This document shows, in pieces, positions 36,225 through 48,886 of a DNA stretch of 64,000 nucleotides. The notes below the pieces were generated by a model. That model saw nothing but the letters and a program-made list of their open reading frames with translations. It ran no database searches and was not told the DNA's origin. Each line of letters starts with the position of its first letter. Positions within the stretch are counted from its first letter, which is position 1. Where the stretch lies: NCBI RefSeq assembly GCF_963676685.1, contig NC_092350.1, forward strand, positions 71,550,502 to 71,614,501. Direction: 5' to 3'. The DNA comes from Mytilus edulis (Eukaryota > Mollusca > Bivalvia > Mytilida > Mytilidae). Both the position numbers and the translations under genes were made by a program.

Positions 36225-36610
36225 ATCCAGCTATCAACACCTACTTAACTCTCGGACAACGCTAGGCTAAAAAATATCAGACAAACACCACACAAAATCA
36301 AACATAGAAAACTAGGGACTGATTAACACAAACCCAACAAAAAACTGGGAGGTGATCTCAGGTCTCACGGTCATAAAACTTTCGAGCACGATTTTTGTAC
36401 TCAGACTCGAAAATCAACCAATCAAATTGTTTGATTTTAAGTTTCGAGCATGATTTTTGTGCTCAGAGCACTGAGCAAAGTTTTATGCCTGCAAGGCCAG
36501 GTGCTCCGGAATGGTAAGCAGATCCTGCTCCTTATGTTGTACTCGTCATATTGTTTACGTTTGTACAAACCCCGTAATGAGTCTTATTCGGTAGAAGCAA
36601 GTTCAATGTT
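36225..36610 (-). mobile_element. Family-2 retroelement tail, interrupted by a MITE
   Basis: The tail motifs 'ctgggaggtgatctcaggt' and 'aggtgctccggaatggtaag' are contiguous in other copies (34374, 42796) but split here by 134 bases (36364-36497). No RT part is attached. Confidence 0.7.
36364..36497. mobile_element. Palindromic MITE nested in a retroelement tail (134 bp)
   Basis: It is flanked by CAGGT at 36359-36363 and 36498-36502, one copy of which belongs to the uninterrupted tail. The ends carry CATAAAACTTT...CGAGCA and its inverse TGAGCAAAGTTTTATG, and internal halves repeat 'cgagcatgatttttgtgctc'. It is hairpin-forming and non-coding. Confidence 0.68.
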
Positions 36611-36904
36611 GACATGACGAGAAATGCATATTTCCTAATGTATAATCTTCGTTCATTGTCTCTGTATAATTTGTTCACTACTAATTATACTCAAGAGGTT
36701 TTATATCAAAAATAACAATTGAAGGAGCATGTTGATTTATATATATATGACTAAAATATGCATATTATTTGTGTACCCGAGACAGCAATCCAACGACAAA
36801 GTGCATTTAGAGGTCCATATTCATTTTTACAATGACAAGTGTTACAAATGTTTTAACCTTTCATATTGATATATAGATTATAACTTAAGTTTTTATTCAC
36901 GCTT

Positions 36905-37079
36905 TCTTTAACATCGTCTTCCGTGTTAACGCACTTTTAACTGTTTGAAATTATCAGACCTTTAATTGGTTTTGTTTGTATATGCAAATTCTGTTTAACA
37001 TCATCTTCCGGGTTTATTAACTTTATAGCTTTTTTTCAGAATCATGCGTCTTTTTAAAACAAATAAGTATCACGGTAGG
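36905..37079 (+). other. Conserved 5' flank of TLR units
   Basis: 'taacatcgtcttccgtgtt' followed by 'gattttgtttgta'-like sequence recurs upstream of the psi3 micro-exon (43935-44060) and, more diverged, of TLR-2 (55365-55490). It may include the promoter and 5' untranslated exon. It is shared by descent with each unit; a regulatory role is only inferred. Confidence 0.5.
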
Positions 37080-40000
37080 ATGCGTGAGTACAATTATATC
37101 ATTTTTTGTCACAATATTATAACATGGTTATTAACAAAGAATCGACTGTTTGTAAATGAGAGTATTTTAGATATTCGTTCTAAATTATTTGAATTGAAAT
37201 TTAAGCAGGTATTCAAGACTACAACTTTTTAAAAATATTTAAAATGCTTGAAGTTATCATACCCCTTCACAAACGGAGTCATTTTGATATGTTAATTGCG
37301 ATCAATAGATAAAGGAAAAACATACGTAACACTGTGAGAAAGATGAGTTTTGTCATAAACATTTCAATCTCGCATTAACGATCCTAAAAAATCAATTAAG
37401 CTTAGGTAAGGAGTCATAAAAGATTGGTTTTAACCTGGTCAGAAAGGGAATGACGTACCATTCTTTAATGATTCATAATAGTCAAATAGTCTTGTGTCCG
37501 CCTGCATACAAGATACTACAAAAAAATAATTCTGAACTCCGAGGAAAAACGGAAGTCCCTATTCAAATGTCAAATTCAAAAGCTCAAATACATCAAACGA
37601 AGGATAACTACTATCATATTCCTGACTGGTATAGGCATTTTCTTATGAAGAAATGGTAAAATGAACTTGGTTTTAAAGTTTGTTAAACCTCTCACTTGTA
37701 TGACAGTTGCATTAAATTTGCCACAAAGCATTTAAAATGGATGAGTTAAAACATATATTTAAACTGTGAAAAAAACACAAACCTAGCCACATCAAACAGT
37801 TACAGATGTTTGAGAAATCATGCTACAAAAGTACCCAATAAGCAATAATACTCAAGTGTGAGTATTCCTTAAAGTGGATACATATTAAATATGCACGTCA
37901 CAAAAAAAGTGACTACTCACAGAACAAGTTTAATCTAACATTGAACATGTTGAATAATGTTAAAACAGACTTGTCTTTGTTGTTTTATGTTGTGCAACCA
38001 TCGTCTCTGACTATTGTTTTTTAATGTTATTTGTTTGATACGTTTCACTATTCTTTACCCGCACAAGTTAGTCTAATAAAGTATTTTTTTAAACGACATG
38101 TATACTCATACAAATATAACTATATGAATACAAGAGAAATATGTTTTGGGAATGCAATTCAATGACAACCGACAGCTAGAAGTCAACATAGTGTCGTCAA
38201 CAGGTGTCTCTACAGTATGCCAAGCTCAAAATGGCACCGAGTTTTGAAAAAGTGTGTTTAATTTAAAAAAAAAAAGAATTTTACAGTTTTCGTTCTCACA
38301 TAAATACAAATTTCAATACAGACAAACATCAAAGGGTATTATTAATAGTTAATCACTTCCGAGATTCCTGAAGTAGAACAGGTACTTGATTATAATCAGA
38401 ATGAGCAATCTCATTAACAAGAACAATAACTCCATAACTTGATTTATTAGAGCACAGACCTTTAATCTGGATACATTTAACATTGAGACAAATTATCTGC
38501 CTTATATTCTAACTAGACATTTAGACATTGGATGGAGAGTTGTCTCATTTGCACCCACACTACATCTTCCTATATATATTTACCCTACACTTTCATTTTT
38601 AATTTTATACCTTTACGATTTATGGCAAACTTTTCAACAGGTTACAAAGTTCCAAAACTTCCAAAACTATGATTTGATATAATTATTCATCTAGTTTATC
38701 TTGCTAATCTTTAGTGATTTAGTGTCTAATTTATCCAATAGAACAGGATTGCATTTTATTATTTAAATTGGCACCATTAATTTTAAAGTGTCATATTTTC
38801 TTTCCAGGGTTCTTAAACTATTCTAACAACCTGTTTGCTCTTTTTGCATTACTTATCAGCTGCAAACTGGCAATACCCGACAAAATAATTGAGTGGAAAG
38901 CATGTCAGTTCGCTTGTTCTTGTCTATGCAAAAAAGTTTCTGGTTCAGAAAATCTTATAGCAGATTGTTCAGACAAACATCTACTTCGTATACCTAGGTT
39001 ACCAAACAATCTACAAGACTTATCTCTCAAAAACAATAATATCAGTACAATAGAAGATGGGATTTTCGAAGGCAACTCTTTACTGACCACTTTGGATTTG
39101 TCTTTCAATAGAATAAGTCAAATACAAAAAAACTCATTTAAAGGACTCACAAATTTACTCTCTTTAAATCTTAGCAACAATGATTTGAAATATGAAAACA
39201 AGTCGATTGACTATTCAGCCTTTTATTTCTTGGAAAACTTGAAAAGTTTGAATTTGAAAAGAAATGTCCATACATCATTCATGCCAAATTTATGGAAACT
39301 ACGGTCACTAGAATCGCTGTCAATAGATTATGTTTCAGACAAAATTGCAATTTTCGATGAGAAATTTGTAAATTTAAATAAACTAGCAATTATAGATGTA
39401 TCTGGTTTCACCGGTAATTGTAAAATGAATATTCTTACAGAGAAGACATTCTTGTTCCTGCCTCAATTGACTCATTTACACTTATCCAAATGTAAAATAC
39501 AACATATTTTCAAAGGAACGTTTAAGTTATTAAGAAAGATAGTGGAACTTGACGTTTCTTTCAATACATGTTTAAGATTCGAAGCTCTTGAAAATATTAC
39601 AACCGATTTACAGCATTCGACAATTGAAATCTTGAAAGTAAACTATATTCATGGTTTATTGGGATTATCTACAGTTCTGAAAACTTCCCACATTTGGAAT
39701 TTAAAAAATACATCCATTGTTAGACTTGAAGCCGCCGGGAACCATATTAAGAGAATAGAATCCGGAGCAATGAAATTTTTACCTGAGTCATTTAAAAGTG
39801 TAAATGTAAAGGACAATATTTTTTCTGTAGGCAAATATATTTTTGATCTAACGGCATTACCAATTTCCACACTAGAAGTTTCTGATAATGATTCTCCTCA
39901 TGATGTGACCACATCCTACGTTGAGGAATGTACTATTAAAGAAGAAACTGTTACCATCAATTCTGAAAACAACTGGTTATTTAAAGAACTCCCAATTTTA

Positions 40001-41383
40001 GAAATGTTGAAAAAGGAAGCTGGAATGTTTGTTTTTCCTGTACCAGGAAAAATGACAACACTTGCACTGAGGTCCAGCAATATGAAATTTGAATTACCAA
40101 AATTAAATTTCAGTGCAAATGAAATAGAAAATGTTATTTTAAGTGATAATGTCTTGCATACATGGACAGGCCCTTTTACTAATCTAAAGAAACTGACACA
40201 TTTAGACCTATCGACAAACTTTTGTTCAAATGTTTCAAAGACATTTTTCAGTTCAGATTTCATCAATTTAAGATGTTTACTGCTACAAAATAATCTTTTA
40301 GGACTTGTTCTACCAACGGATGTCAATGGAGAAATATTTCAGAACCTCTATAACGTCGAGTGCATTAATCTTTCAAAAAATAAAATTGCAAATATACCAA
40401 ATCTCTTATTTAAAGAGCAACACAATTTAGAAAGATTAGACCTCAGTGAAAATATGATTGATGATATCAACTTCAAACTTTCTCATATGAAAAAGCTCAT
40501 GTTTTTGGATTTAAGGAATAATAGAATATCTATGCTGAGTAAATATGCCATGAACGGATTGGACTCAATAGCTAAAATGAATACAAATCTCACCATTGAT
40601 CTTGGTGGAAATAATCTTGTATGTAATTGTGATTCTCTGTCTTTCGTCAAATGGATAGTTGATACACCCACTTATCTTCATCGTCAGAGTGAATACAAAT
40701 GTAAAACATCACAAAACACCATCTTTCTTCGAAACCCTAAAGAAGTATTAAAAACCATACAAAAAGAATGTATGTCATATGGAGGTTTAATAATTGGATT
40801 AACGATAGGAGTTTTGATGTTTATTTTTATTCTTTGTGGTGGTATTGTTTACAGATACAGATGGAAACTACGCTATATTTACTACATGGTCAAAGTTAAA
40901 TGGTATGATCCTGAACCTCATTCAGATAACAAAGATAAACGACTATATATGTACGATGCTTTTGTGTCATATGCAAATGAGGATGACACATTTGTCCACA
41001 ATAAACTTCTCAATAATCTAGAGAAAAATGGTGGAATCCAATTGTGCTTGCATAGGCGTAATTTCTTACCGGGAAATGACATCGCCACTAATATCACATC
41101 CGCAATTCATAATAGTCGGAAAACTATTGTCATTATGTCTGCAAATTATTTAGCTTCGCACTGGTGTATGTTCGAATATAATATGGCTAAAATGGAGAGT
41201 ATTTATGAACGAAATTGCGAGAACATTCTTTTCCTAGTATTTTACAAGCAAATGTCTGCTTATGATCTTCCACTGAAAATACTAGAACAAGTTCATTGTC
41301 AATCATATATTGAGTATCCAGATGATGAATACGGCGATGTTGTTTTTTGGGAACAGCTTAAAAAGGCAATCAAATCCTACTAG
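37080..41383 (+). CDS. TLR-1: intact Toll-like receptor
   Basis: Exon 1 supplies only ATG-C (37080-37083) before GTGAGT. The intron is 37084-38807, and exon 2 (38808-41383, acceptor TTTCCAG) completes codon 2 as CGG. The product is 859 residues. Signal peptide 1 to about 23. LRRNT with C34, C38, C40, C42 and C55. About 19-20 leucine-rich repeats. One LRRCT (C607-N-C609). Membrane helix about 660-682. TIR domain with Y-D-A-F-V-S-Y 717-723, BB loop R-N-F-L-P-G 752-757, W-C-M-F-E 787-791 and F-W-E-Q-L 848-852. A single cysteine cluster marks the vertebrate-like (sccTLR) layout. The BB loop has Asn where most TLRs have Asp. It is a membrane receptor expected to bind microbial ligands and signal through TIR adaptors; the ligand is unknown. 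I chose the ATG micro-exon over a TTG at 38768 because no ATG opens exon 2 and the arrangement recurs in TLR-2, psi2 and psi3. The intron holds repeat Z (37490-37720). Confidence 0.9.
37490..37720 (+). repeat. Dispersed repeat Z in TLR-1 intron
   Basis: 'attctgaactccgaggaaaa', 'tcaaaagctcaaatacatca' and 'cctctcacttgtatgacagt' match the family at 9950 and 19340. It lengthens the TLR-1 intron relative to the 834-base TLR-2 intron. Confidence 0.68.
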
Positions 41384-41924
41384 TTAATATGTCCTCTATT
41401 TGACGCCGTAAATCTTAATTGATATACAAGGACTTCCGGCATACATTTTGTTTTATAGGTGTGTTTCACAAGGGAAGAAGGGCGATAGACACCAGAGGAA
41501 CAGTCAAACTGCCGTTATATTAACAACAATTATTTCATTTCTGTTCTAAAAAAAATATGTTAAGCATATTAAGTATTACTTATTATTGTTAGATTTATTT
41601 GAATCATTCGTACTTAAACCCCCATTTCGTACTATCTAAACTATAAAGAATTCCAAACATGCAGTCAACAAGTTGGATGGATCTATTGACATATTGTATG
41701 TTTCATCGTTAAAAATAGATATAATTTTTCTTTATTTTCTCTTTTTAGATATTCTCACTCATGATTTTTTGACCAATCACAAACTGTAAACCTCCTCCCT
41801 CCCCCTTTCTTTTGTCCAATCAATGTGTTTTTCATAGATTAAACCAGAGTTTATTCATGTTTTGATAAGCTTTAAAGAACATACAATATTTCTTGATAGG
41901 TATAATTTGCATGATCATGTGAAA
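41384..41924. other. 3' flank of TLR-1
   Basis: The first 100 bases ('acaaggacttccggcataca') resemble the 3' flanks of psi3 and TLR-2, so they are probably 3' untranslated sequence. A short family-2 tail scrap ('gaggaacagtcaaactgccg') is at 41475-41515. Confidence 0.55.
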
Positions 41925-43660
41925 GAGGGACGAAAGATATCAATCTAAAACAAACTGACAACGCCATGGCTAAAAATGAAAAAGACAAACAAACAACAGC
42001 AAACAAGACACAACAAAGAAAACTAAAAAATAAACAACACGAACCCCAACAAAAACATAGGTGCTCCGGAAGGGTAAGCAGATCCTGTTCCACATGTGGC
42101 ACCCGTCGTGTAAACGTCTGCAAAAGAGCTTACATTAGGTTGGCAGAAAAAAAGGACGCAAAACTGAATGAATAGAGGAAAACTTATAACATATTGAAGA
42201 ATAAAGAAATGAGCGAAATATATCATAATTCTCCCCTTACCCATATCAAGACCTTCCGTTTTTCATACCGAAGTTTGTGCATCATATAAATTCATATATA
42301 TTATCAGAATCAATAATAACATTTGTGGAAATCTAATATTATGCAGAAACATTTTTTAAAACACCATGCTGCAAATATCATTTACACTATATCTGTAAAC
42401 TTCCTCTTTGAACAGGTTATAATCAAATAATTTATCAAGTGAATAGAAAAGCCAAATTTTTAAAACATAATACAAGTCTGGTGGTTTTCTTACAGATTTC
42501 ATGTAACTTTATATAAATCATGTATAAATGACTTGTTTTATTAATAAATCATGTTTTATTTTATATTTCTTTAGAAGAAAAAAAAAGTTACCCCGTCACA
42601 TATTCATATTTTTAAAACATATACAAGACTGATGGTTTTCTAACGGAGTTCATGTAATTTTATTCAGTTCAGGTATATAAATGAATTATTATGTTTCATT
42701 TAATATTTCTTTAGAAGAAAATACAAAGGTTACCCCGTCACATATTCATATTCAAAATGACTATTAATTACAACACGAACCCCAACAAAAACCTAGGGGT
42801 GATCTCAGGTGCTCCGGAAGGGTAAGCAGATCCTGCTTCACATGTGGCACCCGTCGTGTAAACGTCTGCACAAGAGCTTACATTGGTTTGGCAGGGAAAA
42901 AAAGGACGCAAAACAGAATGAATAGAGGAAAACGTATAACATATTGAAGAATAAAGAAATGAGCGAAATATATCATAATTCTTCCCTTACCCATATCAAG
43001 ACCTTCCGTTTTTCATACCGAAGTTTGTGCATCATATAAATTCATATATATTATCAGAATCAATAATAAAATTTGTGGAATCTAATATTATGCAGAAACT
43101 TTTTTTAAAACACCATGCTGCAAATATAATTTACACTATATCTGCAAACTTCCTCTTTGAACAGGTTATAATCAAATAATTTATCAAGTGAATAGAAAAG
43201 CCAAATTTTTAAAACATAATACAAGTCTGGTGGTTTTCTTACAGATTTCATGTAACTTTATATAAATCATGTATAAATGACTTGTTTTATTAATAAATCA
43301 TGTTTTATTTTATATTTCTTTAGAAGAAAAAAAAAGTTACCCGTCACATATTCATATTTTAAAAACATATACAAGACTGATGGTTTTCTAACGGAGTTCA
43401 TGTAATTTTATTCAGTTCAGGTATATAAATGAATTATTATGTTTTTATTTAATATTTCTTTAGAAGAAAATACAAAGGTTACCCCGTCACATATTCATAT
43501 TCAAAATGACTATTAATTACAATACAAACCCCACCAAAAAACTAGGGGTGATCTCAGGTGCTCCGGAAGTGTAAGCCGATCCTGCTACACTGTTGCACTC
43601 GTCATGTTGCTCAATTTAGTACAAAACCGGTGATAAGTCTTATTCGGTAGCAATGACGAG
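41925..43660. repeat. Tandem duplication (about 748 bp) of retroelement-tail DNA
   Basis: 42048-42775 and about 42796-43523 are near-identical, with landmarks offset by 748 bases ('gtgctccgga' at 42061 and 42809). A third partial tail starts at 43525. Inside each unit a shorter repeat ('atatttctttagaagaaaa' ... 'caaaggttaccccgtcaca') occurs twice about 130 bases apart. The family-2 tail at each unit start suggests retroelement insertion followed by unequal exchange. Non-coding. Confidence 0.85.
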
Positions 43661-45196
43661 AAATGCATATTTCTTGATGCATCAGCTTCGTTCAGTGTTT
43701 TTATAAAATTTGTCCCCAACTATTTTAACCCAAAAGGCTAACGATTGAAAGGACATACTGCATTGGTTATATTTATGACTAACAGGATATATTATGTGTG
43801 TGTCGTGAAACAGCAAATCAACGACCATATTCCTTTAGAGGTCTACATACTGTATTGAACAATCAAAGACAAGATGTACATAGTTTGTACCTTTCATTTT
43901 TATTTTTAGATTATAACTAACGTTTAATTCACGATTCCTTTAACATCGTCTTCCGTGTTTACGAACTTTAAACTGTAAATTTTCAATTTTTAAATTGATT
44001 TTGTTTGTATACGCATATTGTGTTTAACAAAATCTTCCTGGTTAGTAACTTGATAATTTGTAAAGAATCGTGTGTTTTATACTCTTTCTTCATATAAAAG
44101 TTGTGGTATGATCTCCAATGAGACAACACTCCACAGGAGACTAAATGACACAGAATTTAACAACTATTATAGTCTGTTAGTATGATGTGTAAGTATATAT
44201 TATTTTAATTTCACAAGACCTTAACTTGGATAGAATGAATTAACTGTTTGTAAAGAAAGAGCATTTAAGACTTTCGTACTACATGTAAATTATTTAATGC
44301 TAACTTTCAATGCTGCAACTTTTTCCAAATTTTCCAAATTTTGAAGGTCTCCTTCTTTTTCACAAACGGAATGATTTGATATGCTGATTGCGATCAACAG
44401 AAAAAAAATCCTCATAAAACTATTAGGTATAGGTAAGTAATCATGACTTGTTTAAACCGGGCACAAAAGTAATCCCAAATTAAAGCAGTCAGTGATGCTT
44501 GATCAGTCATACAACATGTTCTACATGGCTACAAAGATACTCACAAAGCAGTAAAAATGGAAGAGTTCAAACTTATATGTTAACCCGCCTGTCAAATAAG
44601 TTTATTTCGGCAACAAATATACCAAACAAAACAGTGGACAAGGATAAGGGATCATAAAATTGCTTTTATTCGACCATAAAGGAGGATATTTGAATACTAA
44701 CAAACCATTTAAGCGCAGATCAAGACGAATGGAATAGTTTTACACGATCACAAAAATTCAACGGTGCAATAAGGCAAGGATGAGTTATAATAAAAGTGGT
44801 TTAATCTAGACACAGAAAAACACAAGACAGAGTAATTTTCAAATATGAATAGTCTTAAAATGGTTTCAATCGGTTTTCCTCATCAAGCAATTGAATTGTA
44901 TTGTTTGTTGACATTGCATCCTTCTTAGTCAGTTTTAAACCTTTAAAGTTTAAATTTTCTCTGCAGGAAACAACAATTTGTCTTACAGCTTGTTTGCAGC
45001 TTTTGTACTACTCATCAATTTTAAACAAGTAGCAGTCCATGAGGTGAATGAATGGAAAGCATGTCACTTCGCTAGATCTTGTCTCTGCAAAAATATTTCT
45101 GTTTCAGAGCAACTTATAGCGGATTGTTCAGGCAAACATCTACTTCGTATACCTAGATTACCAAACAATATTCAGGAGTTATCTCTCCAAAATAAT

Positions 45197-45315
45197 GATA
45201 GGGAGACGGATTTATAAAAGTTTTTCCAAACTTGTTTCCGAATCCCATATTTGAACTTTATGTAACATTGTAATATTTGTCTTGACATTTTTCATTAATA
45301 AATACTGTTTAAACT
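45197..45315. mobile_element. 119-bp insertion with 8-bp target duplication
   Basis: AAAATAAT lies on both sides (45189-45196 and 45316-45323) of sequence absent from TLR-1, TLR-2 and psi1. An 8-base duplication suits hAT-like or related transposition, but clear inverted ends are not visible. Confidence 0.6.
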
Positions 45316-46975
45316 AAAATAATAATATCAGTACAATACAAAATGGGATTTTCGTAGGGCACTCTTTGCTGACCACTTTGGATTTGTCTTTCAATAGAAT
45401 AAGTCTAATAAGAAATAACTCGTTCAAAGGACTCACAAATTTACTCTCTTTAAATCTCAGCAACAATGATTTGAAAAATGAACACAAGTCGTTTGAATAT
45501 TCAGCATTTTATTTCTTGGAAAATTTAAAATACTTAAATTTGAAAAGAAATGCCAACAACTCATTTGTGCCAGATTTATGGAAACTTCGGTCACTAGAAT
45601 CGCTGTCAATAGATTATGTTTCAGACACAAATGCATTTTTCAATGAGACATTTGTAAACTTAAAAACTTAACAAGTGTAGATCTATCTGGTTTTACAGGA
45701 AATTGCAAAATGACTTTATTAACTGGTCTCAAATAACTCATCTAAACTTATCCAAATGCAAAATACAACATATTTCCAAAGGAACTTTTAAGTTATTGAC
45801 AAATCTTTTGGAACTTGATGTTTCTCTAAATACATGTTTGAGATTCGAAACGCTTGAAAATATTACCACCGATTTGCAATATTCGGCAATTAAAAACCTG
45901 AAAGTGAACTACATTCATGGTATTTTCGGAATGCCCACCATACTGAAAACTTCTCACATTTGGAACTTAAGAAATACGTCACTTGTTAGATTCGAAGCCG
46001 CTGGGAATCTAATTCAGAGAATAGAGTACGGCACTTTGAAATATTTACCTAAGTCCTTGGAAAGTGCAGATATGAGAGACAACGTTTTTTTCTATAGGCA
46101 AATATATGCCTGATTTAAGGTCAATGCCAATTACATCCCTAGATATTTATAATATTCGTTCATCTCATAATGTACTCACATCCTACATAGAGCACTGCGA
46201 CTCTCGAAATGATACTGTTATAATAGATTCCGAAATCAACTGGTTGTTTCAACAACTTCAATATTTAGAAAGGTGGAAATCTCTAAATTACGGTTTCCCA
46301 GTGCCAAGAGGACTGAAAACAGTTTCACTTAGATCAAGTAACTTGAAATATGAAATACCAAATTAAAAAATCAATAAGAAAATATTAGTGTGAGTGATAA
46401 TGTCTTGCACACATAGACAGGCCCAATAACGAATGTCATAAGACTTAAATTTTTAGATCTATCGTCAAACTTTTGTTCTAATGTTTCAAAGACATTTTTC
46501 AGTCCAGATTTTGTACATTTAAGATATTTGCTGCTTCGAAACAATCTTCTAGGACTTATTCTACCAACAGATGTGAACGGTGAAATATTTCAGAACCTCT
46601 GAAACGTCGTGTACATTAATCTTTCTAAAAATAGAATAACGAAATTACCAAATATTTTATTTAAAGAGCAACACAATATAGAAGGATTAGACCTCAGTGA
46701 AAATATGATTGATGATATCAACTTTAAACTTTCTCATATGACAAAGCTCATGTTTCTTAATTTAAGGAACAATAGAATATCTATGCTGAGTAAATATGCC
46801 ATGAACGGATTGGACTCGATTGCCAAAATGAATACAAATCTCACAATTGATCTTGGTGGAAATAATCTTGTATGTAATTGTGATTCTCTGTCATTCGTCA
46901 AATGGACAATCAATACACCCACTTATCTTCATTATCGGGAAAAATACGAGTGTAAAACATCACAAAACACAATTA

Positions 46976-48221
46976 GGCCGTGTTCACACCAAATTCCATG
47001 TACAGTAAACTTGTTTACAATTAGTTTAATGAACTGGACATTGGTTTCACATTAAATTTGTTCACATCTATACACCTTGTTTAATAACCTGTACATAAGA
47101 TTTGTTCACATTTGTAAACTCTATGTCATTTAAAAATGTTTATTACGTAGAATCGAATGAAACGTTTTCGGACTTTTCTAGCAGCAAGGGAACGACCATT
47201 TGACTCTAAATAGGGGGGATGGAAATATTCCGAACCCCAATTGGATAAAGAAAACAATTCTGGTTCTACAGATGATAAAAAATATTCTGAATCAAGAGTT
47301 TCCCCACACATTATAGTGTTAAATGTTGAAGAAAAAAAATTGATTACCAGCATCGAAAAAAAACCCGGAATAAAACGTTTGCGCGGCAAAATTCTGACTC
47401 GGATAAATAAACAAAATGCCCCCCCCCCCTTTTTTTTGAAGTTAAGTGGTTGCTTCTTTATGAAAGCCATTTTGATGATTTGCAGTAGTTGAAAGATACT
47501 AAAGATGTCTCGATTAAGCACTAGAAAACGTAGGCTGCAACAGTGTGCTTACAGACGAAGAAGGATATATTAGGGATCACTATATATCTATCTTTTCTGA
47601 TGGTTCAAATGGTATTTTTTCTCCAAGAAGTATTTGGCAAAGGAAGAGGGTAATGTTTTTTTTTTTTACTTTTTAAGTGTAATTTCACGGATCCGAGATA
47701 CTAGACAAACAATACATTTACCTCACACTTTTTAAGTAATGCATTTATGAGTGAATCGTTGTTTGAGTAAAGACCAGTGGCAAATATTTCTGTGTAAGTC
47801 AAGTCGATTCGGAAAGACCTTAATTTTCAAATGAATTATGTGTTTGGCAATGATGCTGATTAGAGTCTTGATAAGGGCTTAATAAAGCTACGTTAAGTTT
47901 TATTTCTAAACAAAACAAAGAAATATATCAAGTTGAGACAAATATTTCTGTAAAGAACTTCATAATTGCTATAAATATCAATTTTATTAAAAAAAATCGT
48001 TTCTTCCTTAAATATGCATGGTGAAACTAATGTTTTAAATGCCTAGTTTTGTGTACACTTAATCTACACAAGGCCTACATCGAGTATCGACTGCATGTAG
48101 ACAAAACATGATTTACACTACATGTAAACATTGAGTTTTATCAATGGGAACGTAATTTTGTTTAGTTTACGTGTGAGTTACACTTACACAACACCGAGTT
48201 TAGGTCAATGTGAACACGGCC
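46976..48221. mobile_element. Harbinger-like DNA transposon, non-autonomous (1246 bp)
   Basis: The ends are perfect 13-base inverted repeats, GGCCGTGTTCACA, flanked by TTA on both sides (46973-46975 and 48222-48224). Three-base TTA/TAA duplications and GG-starting ends are typical of PIF/Harbinger. Joining the flanks restores the LRRCT reading across the site. No transposase is recognisable. A short open piece after 47540 (D-E-E-G-Y-I-R-D-H-Y) ending near a GTAATG could be an exon remnant of an element gene. Confidence 0.78.
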
Positions 48222-48886
48222 TTAGTCTTCTTCGAAACCCCAGAGAAGTTTATGACACCATACAAAAGGAGTGTATGTCATATGAAGGTTAAATAATTGG
48301 AATAACGACAGGAATTTTGATGTTTATATTTGTTCTTTGTGGTGGTATTGTTTACAGATATAGATGGAATCTACGCTATCTTTACTACATGGTCAAAGTC
48401 AAATGGCATGACCCCGAACCTAAATCCGTCAACAAAGATGAAAGACTATATATGTATGATGCTTTCGTGTCATATTCAAACGAAGATCATACGTTTGTTC
48501 ACAATACACTTCTTCACAAATTAGAGAAAAATGGTGGGGTTCAATTGTGCTTGCATAGGCGTAATTTTCTACCCGATAATGACATCGCCACGAACATCAC
48601 ATCCGCAATTCATAACAGCCGGAAAACTATTATCATAATGTCTACAAGTTATTTAGCTTCGTACTGGTGTATGTTCGAATATAATATGGCTAAAATGGAG
48701 AGCATTTATGAACGCAATTGTGAAAACATTCTGTTCCTAGTATTTTACGAGCAAATTCCTGCTTGCGATCTTCCACTTCAAATACTGGAACTGGTTCATT
48801 GTCAATCCTATATTGAGTATCCAAATGATGAGTACGGTGACGTTGTCTTTTGGGAACAGCTTATAAGGGCAATCAAATCTTACTAG

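Larger units (their letters stand above)
44182..48886 (+). pseudogene. TLR pseudogene psi3, split by two insertions
   Basis: The micro-exon ATG-ATG-T (44182-44188) with a GTAAGT donor and the exon 2 acceptor CTGCAG (44961-44966) are intact. But the junction codon is T+GA, a stop, where TLR-2 has TGG. Further lesions: a 119-base insertion in the first LRR (45197-45315), a 1-base loss near 45665, a deletion near 45712, an extra T near 46091, TGG to TAG near 46415, a TGA near 46601, a 1246-base Harbinger-like insertion (46976-48221), and TTA to TAA near 48291. The membrane and TIR part from 48317 is fully open for 189 codons (Y-D-A-F-V-S-Y, R-N-F-L-P-D, W-C-M-F-E, F-W-E-Q-L), except that the BB-loop glycine is now Asp. 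It is closest to TLR-1 and TLR-2. No full receptor can be made. Confidence 0.92.

Noticed and set aside
38768-38807. TTG at 38768 as the TLR-1 start
   Set aside because: It lies in intron sequence before the TTTCCAG acceptor. The ATG micro-exon gives a proper signal peptide and is shared by the paralogues.
39649-40326. Minus-strand frames inside TLR-1 (and similar ones inside TLR-2 and psi3)
   Set aside because: Shadows of the real coding strand with no independent pattern.
47126-47521. 131-codon minus-strand frame inside the Harbinger-like element
   Set aside because: No transposase or Myb motifs. It reads antisense through a poly-C/poly-T tract.
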